From Candidatus Eisenbacteria bacterium (GTDB taxonomy: Bacteria; Eisenbacteria; RBG-16-71-46): a stretch of DNA of 64,000 bases. Location: positions 1 through 64,000 of the forward strand of contig JADLBL010000014.1 of NCBI GenBank assembly GCA_020847735.1. Reading direction: 5' to 3'. Each line of letters starts with the position of its first letter. The first letter of the stretch is position 1. Both the position numbers and the translations under genes were made by a program. The notes below the pieces were generated by a model. The model did not search any database. It saw nothing but the letters and a program-made list of their open reading frames with translations, and was not told where the DNA came from. This document shows, piece after piece, positions 53,921 through 61,636 of the stretch.

Positions 53921-55074
53921 GCGGAGACGTCAGGTCGGCGCCCGTGGTCGTCATCGGTTCGGGCTGCATCGGGGCGGCGATCGCCTACCACCTCGGGCTT
54001 CGCGGCGTGAAGGGCGTGGTCGTCCTCGAGCGCGAGCTGCAATCCGGCGCCGGCTCGACCGGCAAATGCGCGGGCGGGATCCGCCAGCAGTTCTCGACGG
54101 CGGTGAACGTCCGGCTCGCGCAGCAGTCGGTGAAGGCGTTCGAGACGTTCGCCCGGGACATGGAAACCGGCGAGACGTTCTGGCCGGTCGGCTACCTGTT
54201 CCTGCTCTCCGACGAAGCGCAGTGGCGCGCGTTCCAGGCGCAGGCGGAGTTCCAGCGCTCGCTGGGCGTGCCGACGCGCACGCTGGCGCCCGCCGACGCG
54301 CTCGCCCTCGTGCCCGAACTGAACCTCGACGGCGTGCTCGGGGCGACCTTCTGCCCGACCGACGGGCTCGGCGACCCGCACATGATCACCCACGGCTTCG
54401 AGTCGCAGGCGCGCGCGCGCGGGGCGAAGTTCCTGTTCGGCGTCGAGGCCACGGGGCTCGTCATGGACGGCGGAAGGGTGGCCGGAGTGCGGACCTCGCA
54501 GGGCGAGATCGCCACTCCCATGGTCGTGAACGCGGCCGGCGCGTGGGCCGCGCGAGTCGCGGCGTGGGCGGGTGTCGAGCTGCCGGTCGCTCCCTACCGG
54601 CGTCACTGCTTCACCACCGCGCCTCTGCCGTTCGTGCGCGACACGCTGCCCATGATCGTGGACATGAAGTCGGGCGTGTACATGCACCGGGAAAGCGGCG
54701 GCCTGCTGCTCGGCCTGGCCGACCGGAACGAGCCGCCGTCGTTCGACCAGAGCGTCAACTGGGATTTCCTGGAATCGGTCGTCGAGCCGGCGATGACGCG
54801 CATCCCGGCGCTCGAGGCGGCCGAGATCAACAACGCCTGGGCCGGCCTTTACGAGACGACGCCGGATCACAACGCGATCCTCGGTCCGCCCGAGGGCGTC
54901 GCGGGACTGATGCTCGCCAACGGCTTCAGCGGCCACGGATTCATGATGGCGCCGGCCGTGGGCCGGCAGCTCGCGGAATGGATCGTGGACGGCCGCCCGA
55001 GCCTGGATCTTTCGGACCTCGCCCTCGAGCGCTTCCGCACGCAGCGCACGCTGGCCGAGGCCAACGTCATCTGA
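53917..55074 (+). CDS. FAD-dependent oxidoreductase (DAO/sarcosine-oxidase-like)
   Basis: 385 residues from a GTG overlapping the previous stop. VVIGSGCIGAAIAYHL is the dinucleotide-binding GxGxxG, ERELQSGAGSTGKCAGG the FAD-contact region, and VVNAAGAWAARVAAWAG and NGFSGHGFMMAPAVG the family's later motifs. The fold is that of DAO-type amine oxidases (sarcosine oxidase beta, proline dehydrogenase-like subunits). The amine substrate is not indicated by neighbours. Confidence 0.88.
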   Translation: MSGDVRSAPVVVIGSGCIGAAIAYHLGLRGVKGVVVLERELQSGAGSTGKCAGGIRQQFSTAVNVRLAQQSVKAFETFARDMETGETFWPVGYLFLLSDEAQWRAFQAQAEFQRSLGVPTRTLAPADALALVPELNLDGVLGATFCPTDGLGDPHMITHGFESQARARGAKFLFGVEATGLVMDGGRVAGVRTSQGEIATPMVVNAAGAWAARVAAWAGVELPVAPYRRHCFTTAPLPFVRDTLPMIVDMKSGVYMHRESGGLLLGLADRNEPPSFDQSVNWDFLESVVEPAMTRIPALEAAEINNAWAGLYETTPDHNAILGPPEGVAGLMLANGFSGHGFMMAPAVGRQLAEWIVDGRPSLDLSDLALERFRTQRTLAEANVI

Positions 55075-55075
55075 C

Positions 55076-55720
55076 ATGGCGCTGCGCAACCGCACCCTGA
55101 ACCTCGGACCGCTCGAGAACAACACGTACGTGCTCACCTGCCCGGCGACGCTCGAGACCGCCGTGGTGGACGTCGGCTTCGAGCCGGAGGCGGTGGTCGA
55201 GCTGGTCCGGCGGGAGGGGCTGAGCGTGCGCTGGCTGCTCGGCACGCACGCGCACTACGACCACGCCGCGGGCATGCTCGCGGTCCAGCAGGCCGTCGGC
55301 GGAATCTACGCCCTCCATCCGCTCGACCGGCCGCTGCTCGAGGCGCTGTCGCTGCAGGGCGAGATGTTCGGTTTCCCGCCCGCCGAGCCCGCGGCGATCG
55401 GGCATGAACTCGTGGACGGCGAAGCCATCCGGATCGGCGAGGAGCTGCTCGAGGTGATCTTCACGCCCGGGCATTCTCCCGGACACTGCGCCTTCCGCCA
55501 GGGCCCGATCGCGTGGGTCGGCGATCTGCTCTTTCGCGGCTCGATCGGGCGCACCGATCTGCCCGGCGGCTCGTTCGAGACGCTCGCGCGCTCGATTCGC
55601 GAGCGGATCTTCCCGCTCGGCGACGAGGTCGCGTGCCTGACCGGTCACGGACCGGCCACGACCGTCGGCGAGGAACGCCGGCACAACCCGTACGTCGGCG
55701 AAGCGGCGGGGCAGCCGTGA
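55076..55720 (+). CDS. Metallo-beta-lactamase-fold hydrolase (glyoxalase II-like)
   Basis: 214 residues. The metal motif THAHYDHAAG (THxHxDH) near 60, a TPGHSPGH loop, WVGDLLF and the final LTGHGPATTVG place it among hydroxyacylglutathione hydrolase-like enzymes. Substrate is uncertain; such proteins cleave thioesters or act as generic hydrolases. It sits between the FAD oxidoreductase and the gamma-carbonic-anhydrase fusion. Confidence 0.88.
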   Translation: MALRNRTLNLGPLENNTYVLTCPATLETAVVDVGFEPEAVVELVRREGLSVRWLLGTHAHYDHAAGMLAVQQAVGGIYALHPLDRPLLEALSLQGEMFGFPPAEPAAIGHELVDGEAIRIGEELLEVIFTPGHSPGHCAFRQGPIAWVGDLLFRGSIGRTDLPGGSFETLARSIRERIFPLGDEVACLTGHGPATTVGEERRHNPYVGEAAGQP

Positions 55721-56766
55721 GCCGGCGCGACGACCTGCCCGTGAACCTGCGCATCGATCCGGGCGCATGGATCGCTCCGGGTGGCATCGTGGTCGGCGAG
55801 GTGACCCTGCGCGCGGGCGCGAGCGTCTGGTTCAACAGCGTCCTGCGGGGAGACACCGCTCCCATCGAGGTCGGCGAGTGGACCAATATCCAGGACAACT
55901 CGACCGTTCACGTGGACGAGGGGATGCCGGCCCTGATCGGACGGCGCGTCACCATCGGGCACCGCTCGATCGTCCACGGCTGCGTGATCGAGGACGACTG
56001 CCTGATCGGCATGGGCGCGGTGGTGCTGTCCGGGGCCCGAATCGGCACGGGCTCGCTGCTCGGCGCCGCGGCGCTGGTCAAGGAGGGGCAGGTGATTCCC
56101 GCGGGTTCGCTCGCGGTCGGCGCGCCGGCGCGCGTTCTCGGCCCCGTGAACGACGGCCATCGCGCCGCGATCGCCGAGGGCGCCCGGCACTACGCGGCCC
56201 TGGCGCGGGCGTACGCCGCCAAGGGTTTCGCGCGTCCCCACCCGGCCGCGCACGACCCGCTCGGCACCGCAAGCCCCGTGCACGGACCGATGTCCCGTTC
56301 GGAGTGGGGAGGACTCGTCATGACCCTCGCGGAGTCGCCCGGGTGGGTGGGGGAACGCATGGCCGGCCGGCAGGCCGACTTTCTCCGCGCCCGTCCCGCG
56401 CCGGAACGCTGGAGCGCTCACGAACTGGTCGGGCACCTGCTCGACGCCGACGTCGAGGTCTACCACCCGCGTCTCGAAGCCCTGCTCGGCGAGGAGCTTC
56501 CGGCGTGCCCGGCGGTGGACCTGGAGGGGGCCGCCCGCGTCGCGGCGTACGCGCCGGCGGCGACCGCGGAGTTGCTCGATCGCTGGCGCGCCGCGCGGAC
56601 GCTGCTGGTCGCGCGCCTCGCGCCGCTCGGGCGCGCGGAATGGGCGCGGGCGGGCGTGCACTCGCTGCGCGGCCCGTTCACCGTCGCGACCATGGTGCGC
56701 GAATGGGTCGAGCACGATCTCTCGCATCGGCGCCAGCTCGCCGCGGCGCTCGGGCTGACGCCGTGA
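55717..56766 (+). CDS. Gamma-carbonic anhydrase-like/DinB fusion protein
   Basis: 349 residues from a GTG overlapping the previous stop. Residues ~8-150 form a left-handed beta-helix of gamma-carbonic-anhydrase type with the expected His trio (TVHVDEG, VTIGHRSIVHGC) and a typical VLGPV end. After a ~45-residue linker (YYAALARAYAAKGFARPHPA-like), residues ~195-349 are a DinB/YfiT-like four-helix domain (AHELVGHLLDADVEV and VEHDLSHRRQL as likely metal His sites). The frame is continuous, so this looks like a genuine fusion. Both domains keep metal-site residues. No known protein with this order comes to mind. Confidence 0.8.
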   Translation: MSRRDDLPVNLRIDPGAWIAPGGIVVGEVTLRAGASVWFNSVLRGDTAPIEVGEWTNIQDNSTVHVDEGMPALIGRRVTIGHRSIVHGCVIEDDCLIGMGAVVLSGARIGTGSLLGAAALVKEGQVIPAGSLAVGAPARVLGPVNDGHRAAIAEGARHYAALARAYAAKGFARPHPAAHDPLGTASPVHGPMSRSEWGGLVMTLAESPGWVGERMAGRQADFLRARPAPERWSAHELVGHLLDADVEVYHPRLEALLGEELPACPAVDLEGAARVAAYAPAATAELLDRWRAARTLLVARLAPLGRAEWARAGVHSLRGPFTVATMVREWVEHDLSHRRQLAAALGLTP

Positions 56767-57446
56767 TTCTCGCGCCCGGGCGGCTCGACCCGCCGGCCGA
56801 CCGACTGCTGGCCGCCCTCGCGGCGGCCGGGGAGGAGGTCGTGACCGGGCCGGCGCGGCTGCCCGCCGGCGAGACACCCGTGACGATCGCGATTTCGACC
56901 GGCCCGTTCGTGTTCGACTACGTCGGCGTCGTCGCGGCGCTCGGCGGGCGGTCGTTTCGCGCGCTCGTCCTGTCGCGGCTGGGCGCCCACCCCGACGCCC
57001 GCTCGAACGCGCTGCGGCGGCTGTGGCGGCTCGAGGAACACGTGCGCGGCGGTGGCGCGCCGACGCTGACGCTGCGCTTCGCGCCCCTGCTCGGGCCGGC
57101 GACGCCGCTCTGGCGGCGGCTCCGCTCGCGGCCTTCGCTTCCCGGGGACGGGCGAATGCTGCTTCAGCCGGTCGCCGAGGCGGACGCCATCGAGACGCTG
57201 CTTCGCGCGCTCGACGGGCGCGCGGCATGGAGCGGCTGGTACGAGGTCGCGGGGCCGGCGGTGTGGAGCCTCGCCGAGCTGCGCGAGCTCGCCTCCACCG
57301 CCGGTCCCGCGAGCGACCGGGGCGGGTGGGAGCCGCCCCTCGACGAACTGGCCGAACAGCGCCTCGCCGAGTGGGAGCCCTGGGCGTCCCACTTCGGCAT
57401 CGCGCCCACGAGCGTCGAAGCCGGAGTCGCGGAGCCCGTGTCGTGA
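56763..57446 (+). CDS. Rossmann/SDR-like protein lacking the N-terminal glycine motif
   Basis: 227 residues from a GTG overlapping the previous stop. The middle and C-terminal parts resemble atypical SDR or NDUFA9-like epimerase proteins (FRALVLSRLG, LRRLWRLEEHV, TLRFAPLLGPATPLW, QPVAEADAIETLLRAL, WYEVAGPAVWSLAELRELA). The expected GxxGxxG nucleotide motif at the start is missing (ILAPGRLDPPADRLLAAL), so NAD(P) binding may be lost. Function is unknown. Confidence 0.65.
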   Translation: MILAPGRLDPPADRLLAALAAAGEEVVTGPARLPAGETPVTIAISTGPFVFDYVGVVAALGGRSFRALVLSRLGAHPDARSNALRRLWRLEEHVRGGGAPTLTLRFAPLLGPATPLWRRLRSRPSLPGDGRMLLQPVAEADAIETLLRALDGRAAWSGWYEVAGPAVWSLAELRELASTAGPASDRGGWEPPLDELAEQRLAEWEPWASHFGIAPTSVEAGVAEPVS

Positions 57447-58060
57447 CCCCCCGGCGCGGCAAAGGGCGGACCCACGCCCCATCGCGGACGCGGCGAACCG
57501 GGGTCGCAGCGGGCCGCGGCCCGCGTCTCGGCGTCGTGCGTCCGCCCGAGCATGCGCCGCACCAGGCCGCGCCGCGGGCCGTCGGCTGCGCGATCGTCAC
57601 CGTCAGCGACACCCGCCGCGGGGCGCTCGACCGCAGCGGCGCGCGGGCGCACGAGCTCATCGAGCGCGCCGGCTTCGAGGTGATCCGCCGCGCCTGGGTG
57701 GCCGACGAGCGCGGGGCGATCCGCCGCGTGGTCGCGGCCCTGCTGAAGCTGCGCACCGTGGACTGCGTGATCGTCACCGGCGGCACCGGGATGGCGAAGC
57801 GCGACGTGACCCCGGAGGCGCTGAGGCCGCTCCTGCAGCGGGACCTGCCGGGCTTCGGCGAGCTCTTTCGCGCCCGCTCGACCGAACAGGTGGGCGCGGC
57901 CGCGTGGTTTTCCCGTGCCGGCGCCGGTGTCGCGAACGACCGCCTGCTGGTGATGCTTCCCGGCTCGACCGCCGCGGTCGAACTGGCGCTCGAACGAATC
58001 CTGCTTCCCGAACTCGCACACGCCGTACGACTGCTCGGCCGCTTCCCATCCGGAGCCTGA
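57443..58060 (+). CDS. MoaB/MogA-like molybdenum cofactor protein
   Basis: 205 residues from a GTG overlapping the previous stop. An Arg/Pro-rich ~45-residue N-terminus precedes the conserved MoCF domain: CAIVTVSDTRRG, VIVTGGTGMAKRDVTPEAL and LPGSTAAVELALERILLPEL. It is MoaB/Mog-type (molybdopterin adenylylation or substrate binding). No other molybdenum gene lies nearby. Confidence 0.82.
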   Translation: MTPRRGKGRTHAPSRTRRTGVAAGRGPRLGVVRPPEHAPHQAAPRAVGCAIVTVSDTRRGALDRSGARAHELIERAGFEVIRRAWVADERGAIRRVVAALLKLRTVDCVIVTGGTGMAKRDVTPEALRPLLQRDLPGFGELFRARSTEQVGAAAWFSRAGAGVANDRLLVMLPGSTAAVELALERILLPELAHAVRLLGRFPSGA

Positions 58061-58063
58061 ACC

Positions 58064-58618
58064 ATGTCCATCAAGCCCGACCACTGGATCCGCAGGATGT
58101 GCCGTGAACACCGGATGATCGAGCCGTTCGAGGAGAAGCTCGTGCGCGAAGGCGTCGTCTCGTTCGGCCTGTCGTCCTATGGCTACGACATCCGCGTGGC
58201 GGACGAGTTCAAGATCTTCACCAACCTGAACTCGACGGTCGTGGACCCGAAGCAGGTGGACCCGCGCAACATGGTGGACTTCAAGGGCGACGTCTGCATC
58301 GTTCCGCCCAACTCGTTCGCGCTCGCGCGCACGGTCGAGTACTTCCGCATGCCGCGGAACGTCCTCGCGATCTGCCTGGGCAAGAGCACCTACGCGCGCT
58401 GCGGCATCATCACGAACGTGACGCCGTTCGAGCCCGAGTGGGAGGGCTACGTGACGCTCGAGATCTCGAACACCACGCCGCTGCCGGCGAAGATCTACGC
58501 GAACGAAGGCCTTGCGCAGGTGCTGTTCTTCGAGTCCGACTCGCCGTGCGAGGTCTCGTACCGGGACCGGGGCGGCAAGTACCAGAAGCAGGTGGGCATC
58601 ACCCTGCCGAGGCTGTAG
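58064..58618 (+). CDS. dcd: dCTP deaminase
   Basis: 184 residues; starts 4 bases after the MoaB-like stop. It deaminates dCTP to dUTP for thymidylate synthesis. [18 protein letters not shown] and the catalytic-Glu region [17 protein letters not shown] match the family, and the C-terminal GKYQKQ closes the active site. Whether it also cleaves dUTP cannot be told. Confidence 0.93.
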   Translation: MSIKPDHWIRRMCREHRMIEPFEEKLVREGVVSFGLSSYGYDIRVADEFKIFTNLNSTVVDPKQVDPRNMVDFKGDVCIVPPNSFALARTVEYFRMPRNVLAICLGKSTYARCGIITNVTPFEPEWEGYVTLEISNTTPLPAKIYANEGLAQVLFFESDSPCEVSYRDRGGKYQKQVGITLPRL

Positions 58619-58678
58619 CGGCGGGGAAGGAGGGCGCGCGCGGGGCCGCGAATCGGCGGCGGGCGCGGCCGCACCGTC

Positions 58679-58707
58679 TTGCGCCGTCCACGGGCCGGGG
58701 CTAGTCT
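58679..58707 (+). promoter_or_regulatory. Promoter candidate of nuoI
   Basis: TTGCGC (58679-58684), 17 bases, TAGTCT (58702-58707), about 50 bases ahead of the nuoI ATG. Confidence 0.5.
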
Positions 58708-58756
58708 GCCCGCAACTTCAGGCGGCATGGCACCACCCCAGCGATGGAGCCCTTCG

Positions 58757-59203
58757 ATGATCAAGGAGCTCGCCACGGGACTCGGCATCACGCTCGGGTA
58801 CCTCGGCAAGAAGCCCTTCACGGTCCAGTACCCGGACGAGAAGCTCGAGATGTTTCCGCGCTTCCGCGGCCTGCACATCCTGGCCCGGCACGAGGATGGC
58901 CTCGAGCGCTGCGTCGGCTGCGAACTGTGCGCGGTGGCCTGCCCGGCCGACGCGATCTTCGTGAAGGCCGCCGAGAACGACCCGGCGAATCCGGCGTCGC
59001 ACGGCGAACGTTACGCCGAGCGCTACGAGATCAACATGTTGCGCTGCATCTTCTGCGGCATGTGCGAGGAGGCCTGCCCGGAGGACGCGATCTGGCTCGA
59101 GAAGGACTACGAGCTGGCCGACTACAAGCGCGACGCGTTCATCTACACGAAGGACGAACTGCTCGTCCCGATGGAGAAGTCCGGCTACCTCCCGACCCGC
59201 TGA
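58757..59203 (+). CDS. nuoI: NADH-quinone oxidoreductase subunit I (NuoI)-like ferredoxin
   Basis: 148 residues from the ATG at 58757 (GGAG upstream). Two [4Fe-4S] motifs, CVGCELCAVACPADAI near 55 and CIFCGMCEEACPEDAI near 100, and the N-terminal KPFTVQYPDEK match NuoI, which carries clusters N6a/N6b between the peripheral arm and the membrane in complex I. It stands alone; no other nuo gene is in the window. A free ferredoxin role is the alternative. Confidence 0.88.
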   Translation: MIKELATGLGITLGYLGKKPFTVQYPDEKLEMFPRFRGLHILARHEDGLERCVGCELCAVACPADAIFVKAAENDPANPASHGERYAERYEINMLRCIFCGMCEEACPEDAIWLEKDYELADYKRDAFIYTKDELLVPMEKSGYLPTR

Positions 59204-59271
59204 TCGCCCGGAAATCCGCGATCCCGGCCGGATCGTCGCTCCCGGTCGCCCCCGCGGCGCATCGCCCGGAA

Positions 59272-60240
59272 TCAGCGCGGAAGCTGGGCCAGAAGCTTCT
59301 CGGCCAGCTTCGGCCATGCCCACGGTTCCGCGCTCGCGGGACCTGCCGACGCGAGGCGCTCGCGGAGCGCGGCGTCCGCGAGCACGCGCCGCAGCGCGCG
59401 GCGCAGGAAATACGGGTGACGCCAGGCGAGGAGCGCGTTGTCGCCCTCGCGGGCGAAATCGCGCGTGCCGCTGCGCGTGCACACCAGGGCGCAGCCGCAG
59501 GCGAGCGCTTCGAGCGCGGTGTTGCACCAGCCGGCCTTGCGCTCGGCGGCGGCGAAGACGTGCGAGGACTGATAGAGCGCGACGAGTTCGTCCTGCGTGG
59601 GATTCAGGACGAAGCGGGCGTTCGGGGGCAGCGGAGCGCCGTCGCGGGGATCCTGCCGGTTGTGCGCGTCCACGGAGTCGAACAGCACGACTTCGAACGG
59701 CGGCAGGTCGCGCAGGCCGCGCAGCGCCGCCAGCAGGAGGTCGGTGCCCTTCTTGGCGCGCGAGCGGCGGCCATTGAGCAGCACTCGCAGCGGCGTCGCG
59801 GCCCGCCGGGCCGGATCGGGCCGGAACTGCGTGGTGCGGATGCCGCCGGCCCCGTCGATCACCTCGCGCCGGGCGCGACGCCTGAGGGCGGCGCGCAGGG
59901 CGCCCGAGTTGGCCGCCAGCGCCACGGCCGGATCGCCCACGGCCCGCGAAATCCCCGCGTCGCCCTCGAGGACGCAGTAGTAAAGGTGCGTCCTCGAGGC
60001 GCTGGCCCGGAAGGCGTCGTAGGTGTGGGCGTCGGCGCAGATCGCGAGATCTGCGACCGCGCCGGCCGCCGCCGCGAGGGGCGCGATTCGGCCCCGGAAG
60101 GCGAGCCAGGCAGGCGGGGAGCCGTCGGAGTGGAAGAGCGAGACGTCGTGACCGAGGGCGACCCACTCGTTGCCGAGTTCGAGGAATCGGCGGACGCCGC
60201 CGAACACGCCGACATGGGGCAGGAAGAGGGCGATGCGCAT
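59272..60240 (-). CDS. Glycosyltransferase family 1/4-like protein
   Basis: 322 residues, GT-B fold. N-terminal MRIALFLPHVGVFGGVRRF contains the acceptor-domain glycine loop; a nucleotide-sugar region is SRAKKGTDLLLAALRGL and AGWCNTALEALACGCALVC, including the E-x7-E-like Glu. It transfers a sugar to an unknown acceptor in surface polysaccharide. It stands alone, divergent from the metalloprotease run. Confidence 0.85.
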   Translation of the reverse strand: MRIALFLPHVGVFGGVRRFLELGNEWVALGHDVSLFHSDGSPPAWLAFRGRIAPLAAAAGAVADLAICADAHTYDAFRASASRTHLYYCVLEGDAGISRAVGDPAVALAANSGALRAALRRRARREVIDGAGGIRTTQFRPDPARRAATPLRVLLNGRRSRAKKGTDLLLAALRGLRDLPPFEVVLFDSVDAHNRQDPRDGAPLPPNARFVLNPTQDELVALYQSSHVFAAAERKAGWCNTALEALACGCALVCTRSGTRDFAREGDNALLAWRHPYFLRRALRRVLADAALRERLASAGPASAEPWAWPKLAEKLLAQLPR

Positions 60241-60628
60241 CGGGCCGGCACGCTAGCCGATGTTCGCGGCCGGGTCGATCCATGGCGCACGCTGCCGGCG
60301 TCCTGCCGGGCGGCAGGCCATGGGGATTCGGCCGCCGCCGGCCGGGCTGAAACAGGACCGAAGAAAGGTCTTGACGCTTTCTGGTCATGGCGCGACCGTA
60401 CGCCCGTCCGCACTTCGACTGGCTAAGGAGCTCGTCTTTCGCCGGCCCGTCGACGCAGGGTGTTCGCCCCCCGCCCTCATCCGCGCCGCCTCGCCCAGGG
60501 TTTCCGGGCAAGTGCCCTTGACGCGCGGAGCGCTGTCCGCGCAATGACCATCCCGCCGCGCGCGCTCGGGATGGATGGCTTCCACTCTCCCCAATCCCCG
60601 GCCGCTCCGTGCCGGAAGGAGGAATGCC
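60241..60628. other. Divergent intergenic region
   Basis: It lies between a leftward glycosyltransferase and the rightward metalloprotease run. A TTGACG at 60371-60376 has no good -10 at 17 bases; TAAGGA at 60424-60429 resembles other -10 boxes. No gene was supported. Confidence 0.4.
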
Positions 60629-61111
60629 ATGGCTCACGCGATCTCCCCGATTCGAACCATGACCGCGCTTGCACTGGCCGCCGTGCTCGTCGCACCGGCC
60701 CTTGCCGCGGAGGCGCCGCAGGCCGGTGGCGCGCGCCTGGATGCGAAGGCGGCCGTGCCGGCCGTCCAGGATCTCGCGCGTGCGCCCCGCACGCCCGAGG
60801 ATCTGGCCCTGGCCGACGTGCGAAACGCGACGCAGGCCCGCGTCGCCGAACTGCTCGTCTCCATGAAAGGGCTGCAGGACGGCCCGGCTCTGCGGGCGCT
60901 GCAGCTCAAGGTCGTCGAGTTGAAGCGCGAAGGCGACCTGCAGTTCCTGCGCACCAAGGCGCAGTTCGCAAGGCAGCGCGGCGACCTCGGGGCCGCGCAA
61001 CTGCTCGAGGCCCGGATCCTGGCGATCACGAATCCGCCGGCCCGCAGGGCCCCGGCCCTGGTCAGCCGTCCCGCGCCCGGGGCGACACCGACGGAAGGAG
61101 GCCGGCCGTGA
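60629..61111 (+). CDS. Small secreted protein of unknown function
   Basis: 160 residues from the ATG at 60629 (AGGAGG upstream). A signal peptide (ALALAAVLVAPALAAEA) precedes a helical body of ~85 residues with regular Leu/Ala heptad-like spacing (VAELLVSMKGLQDGPALRAL, KVVELKREGDLQFLRTKA) and a Pro-rich tail. No family is recognised. It overlaps the next gene by 4 bases and precedes the secreted metzincin, so it may be a partner or chaperone. Confidence 0.7.
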   Translation: MAHAISPIRTMTALALAAVLVAPALAAEAPQAGGARLDAKAAVPAVQDLARAPRTPEDLALADVRNATQARVAELLVSMKGLQDGPALRALQLKVVELKREGDLQFLRTKAQFARQRGDLGAAQLLEARILAITNPPARRAPALVSRPAPGATPTEGGRP

Positions 61112-61602
61112 CCCGCCTCCGCGCGATGCTCGTGGCCGCGCTCGGGCTGCTCCTCGCGGCGCCCGCGCTGGCGTACATGTTCGAGGCCCCGCTCGAGGAG
61201 ATCGTGGCTTCGTCGGACCTCGTCGTGAAGGGCCGGGTGACGGGCCTGCAGAGTCGTTTTCTCGATTCCTCCACGCGCTTCATCGTCACCGACGTGACGC
61301 TGTCCGTGGACGAAGTGTGGGCCGGCACGATGGGCGCGGGTCGCACGGTCACGTTCACCATCAACGGCGGGGAAGTGGGCGAGATCGGGATGAGACAGGA
61401 GCACCAGCCCGTCTTCTCGCAGGGCGAGGAAGCGCTCGTCTTTCTGCGCGCCGGAACGGACGCGCGACTGGCGGTCAACTACGCGGAACAGGGGAAGTTC
61501 ACGGTGCGGGGCGAGCAGGCGGTCGGCTTCAAGCAGATGCCGATCGCGCTGAAGAGCCTGCGCGGGGACGTCGCCCGGCTGAAGCCGGCCCGTCCGCGCT
61601 GA
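61108..61602 (+). CDS. Small secreted beta-rich protein, companion of the metzincin
   Basis: 164 residues from a GTG overlapping the previous stop (GGAAGGAGG upstream). A signal peptide ending ALA precedes a beta-sandwich-like domain: EEIVASSDLVVKGRVTGLQS, FIVTDVTLSVDEVWAG, TFTINGGEVGEIGMRQ, GEEALVFLRAG. Proteins of this pattern commonly sit near secreted matrixin-type proteases; a binding or inhibitory role is inferred only from position. Confidence 0.7.
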   Translation: MTRLRAMLVAALGLLLAAPALAYMFEAPLEEIVASSDLVVKGRVTGLQSRFLDSSTRFIVTDVTLSVDEVWAGTMGAGRTVTFTINGGEVGEIGMRQEHQPVFSQGEEALVFLRAGTDARLAVNYAEQGKFTVRGEQAVGFKQMPIALKSLRGDVARLKPARPR

Positions 61603-61636
61603 CCATCCACCCTCACCCCTGCGCCGGAGGACCGCC

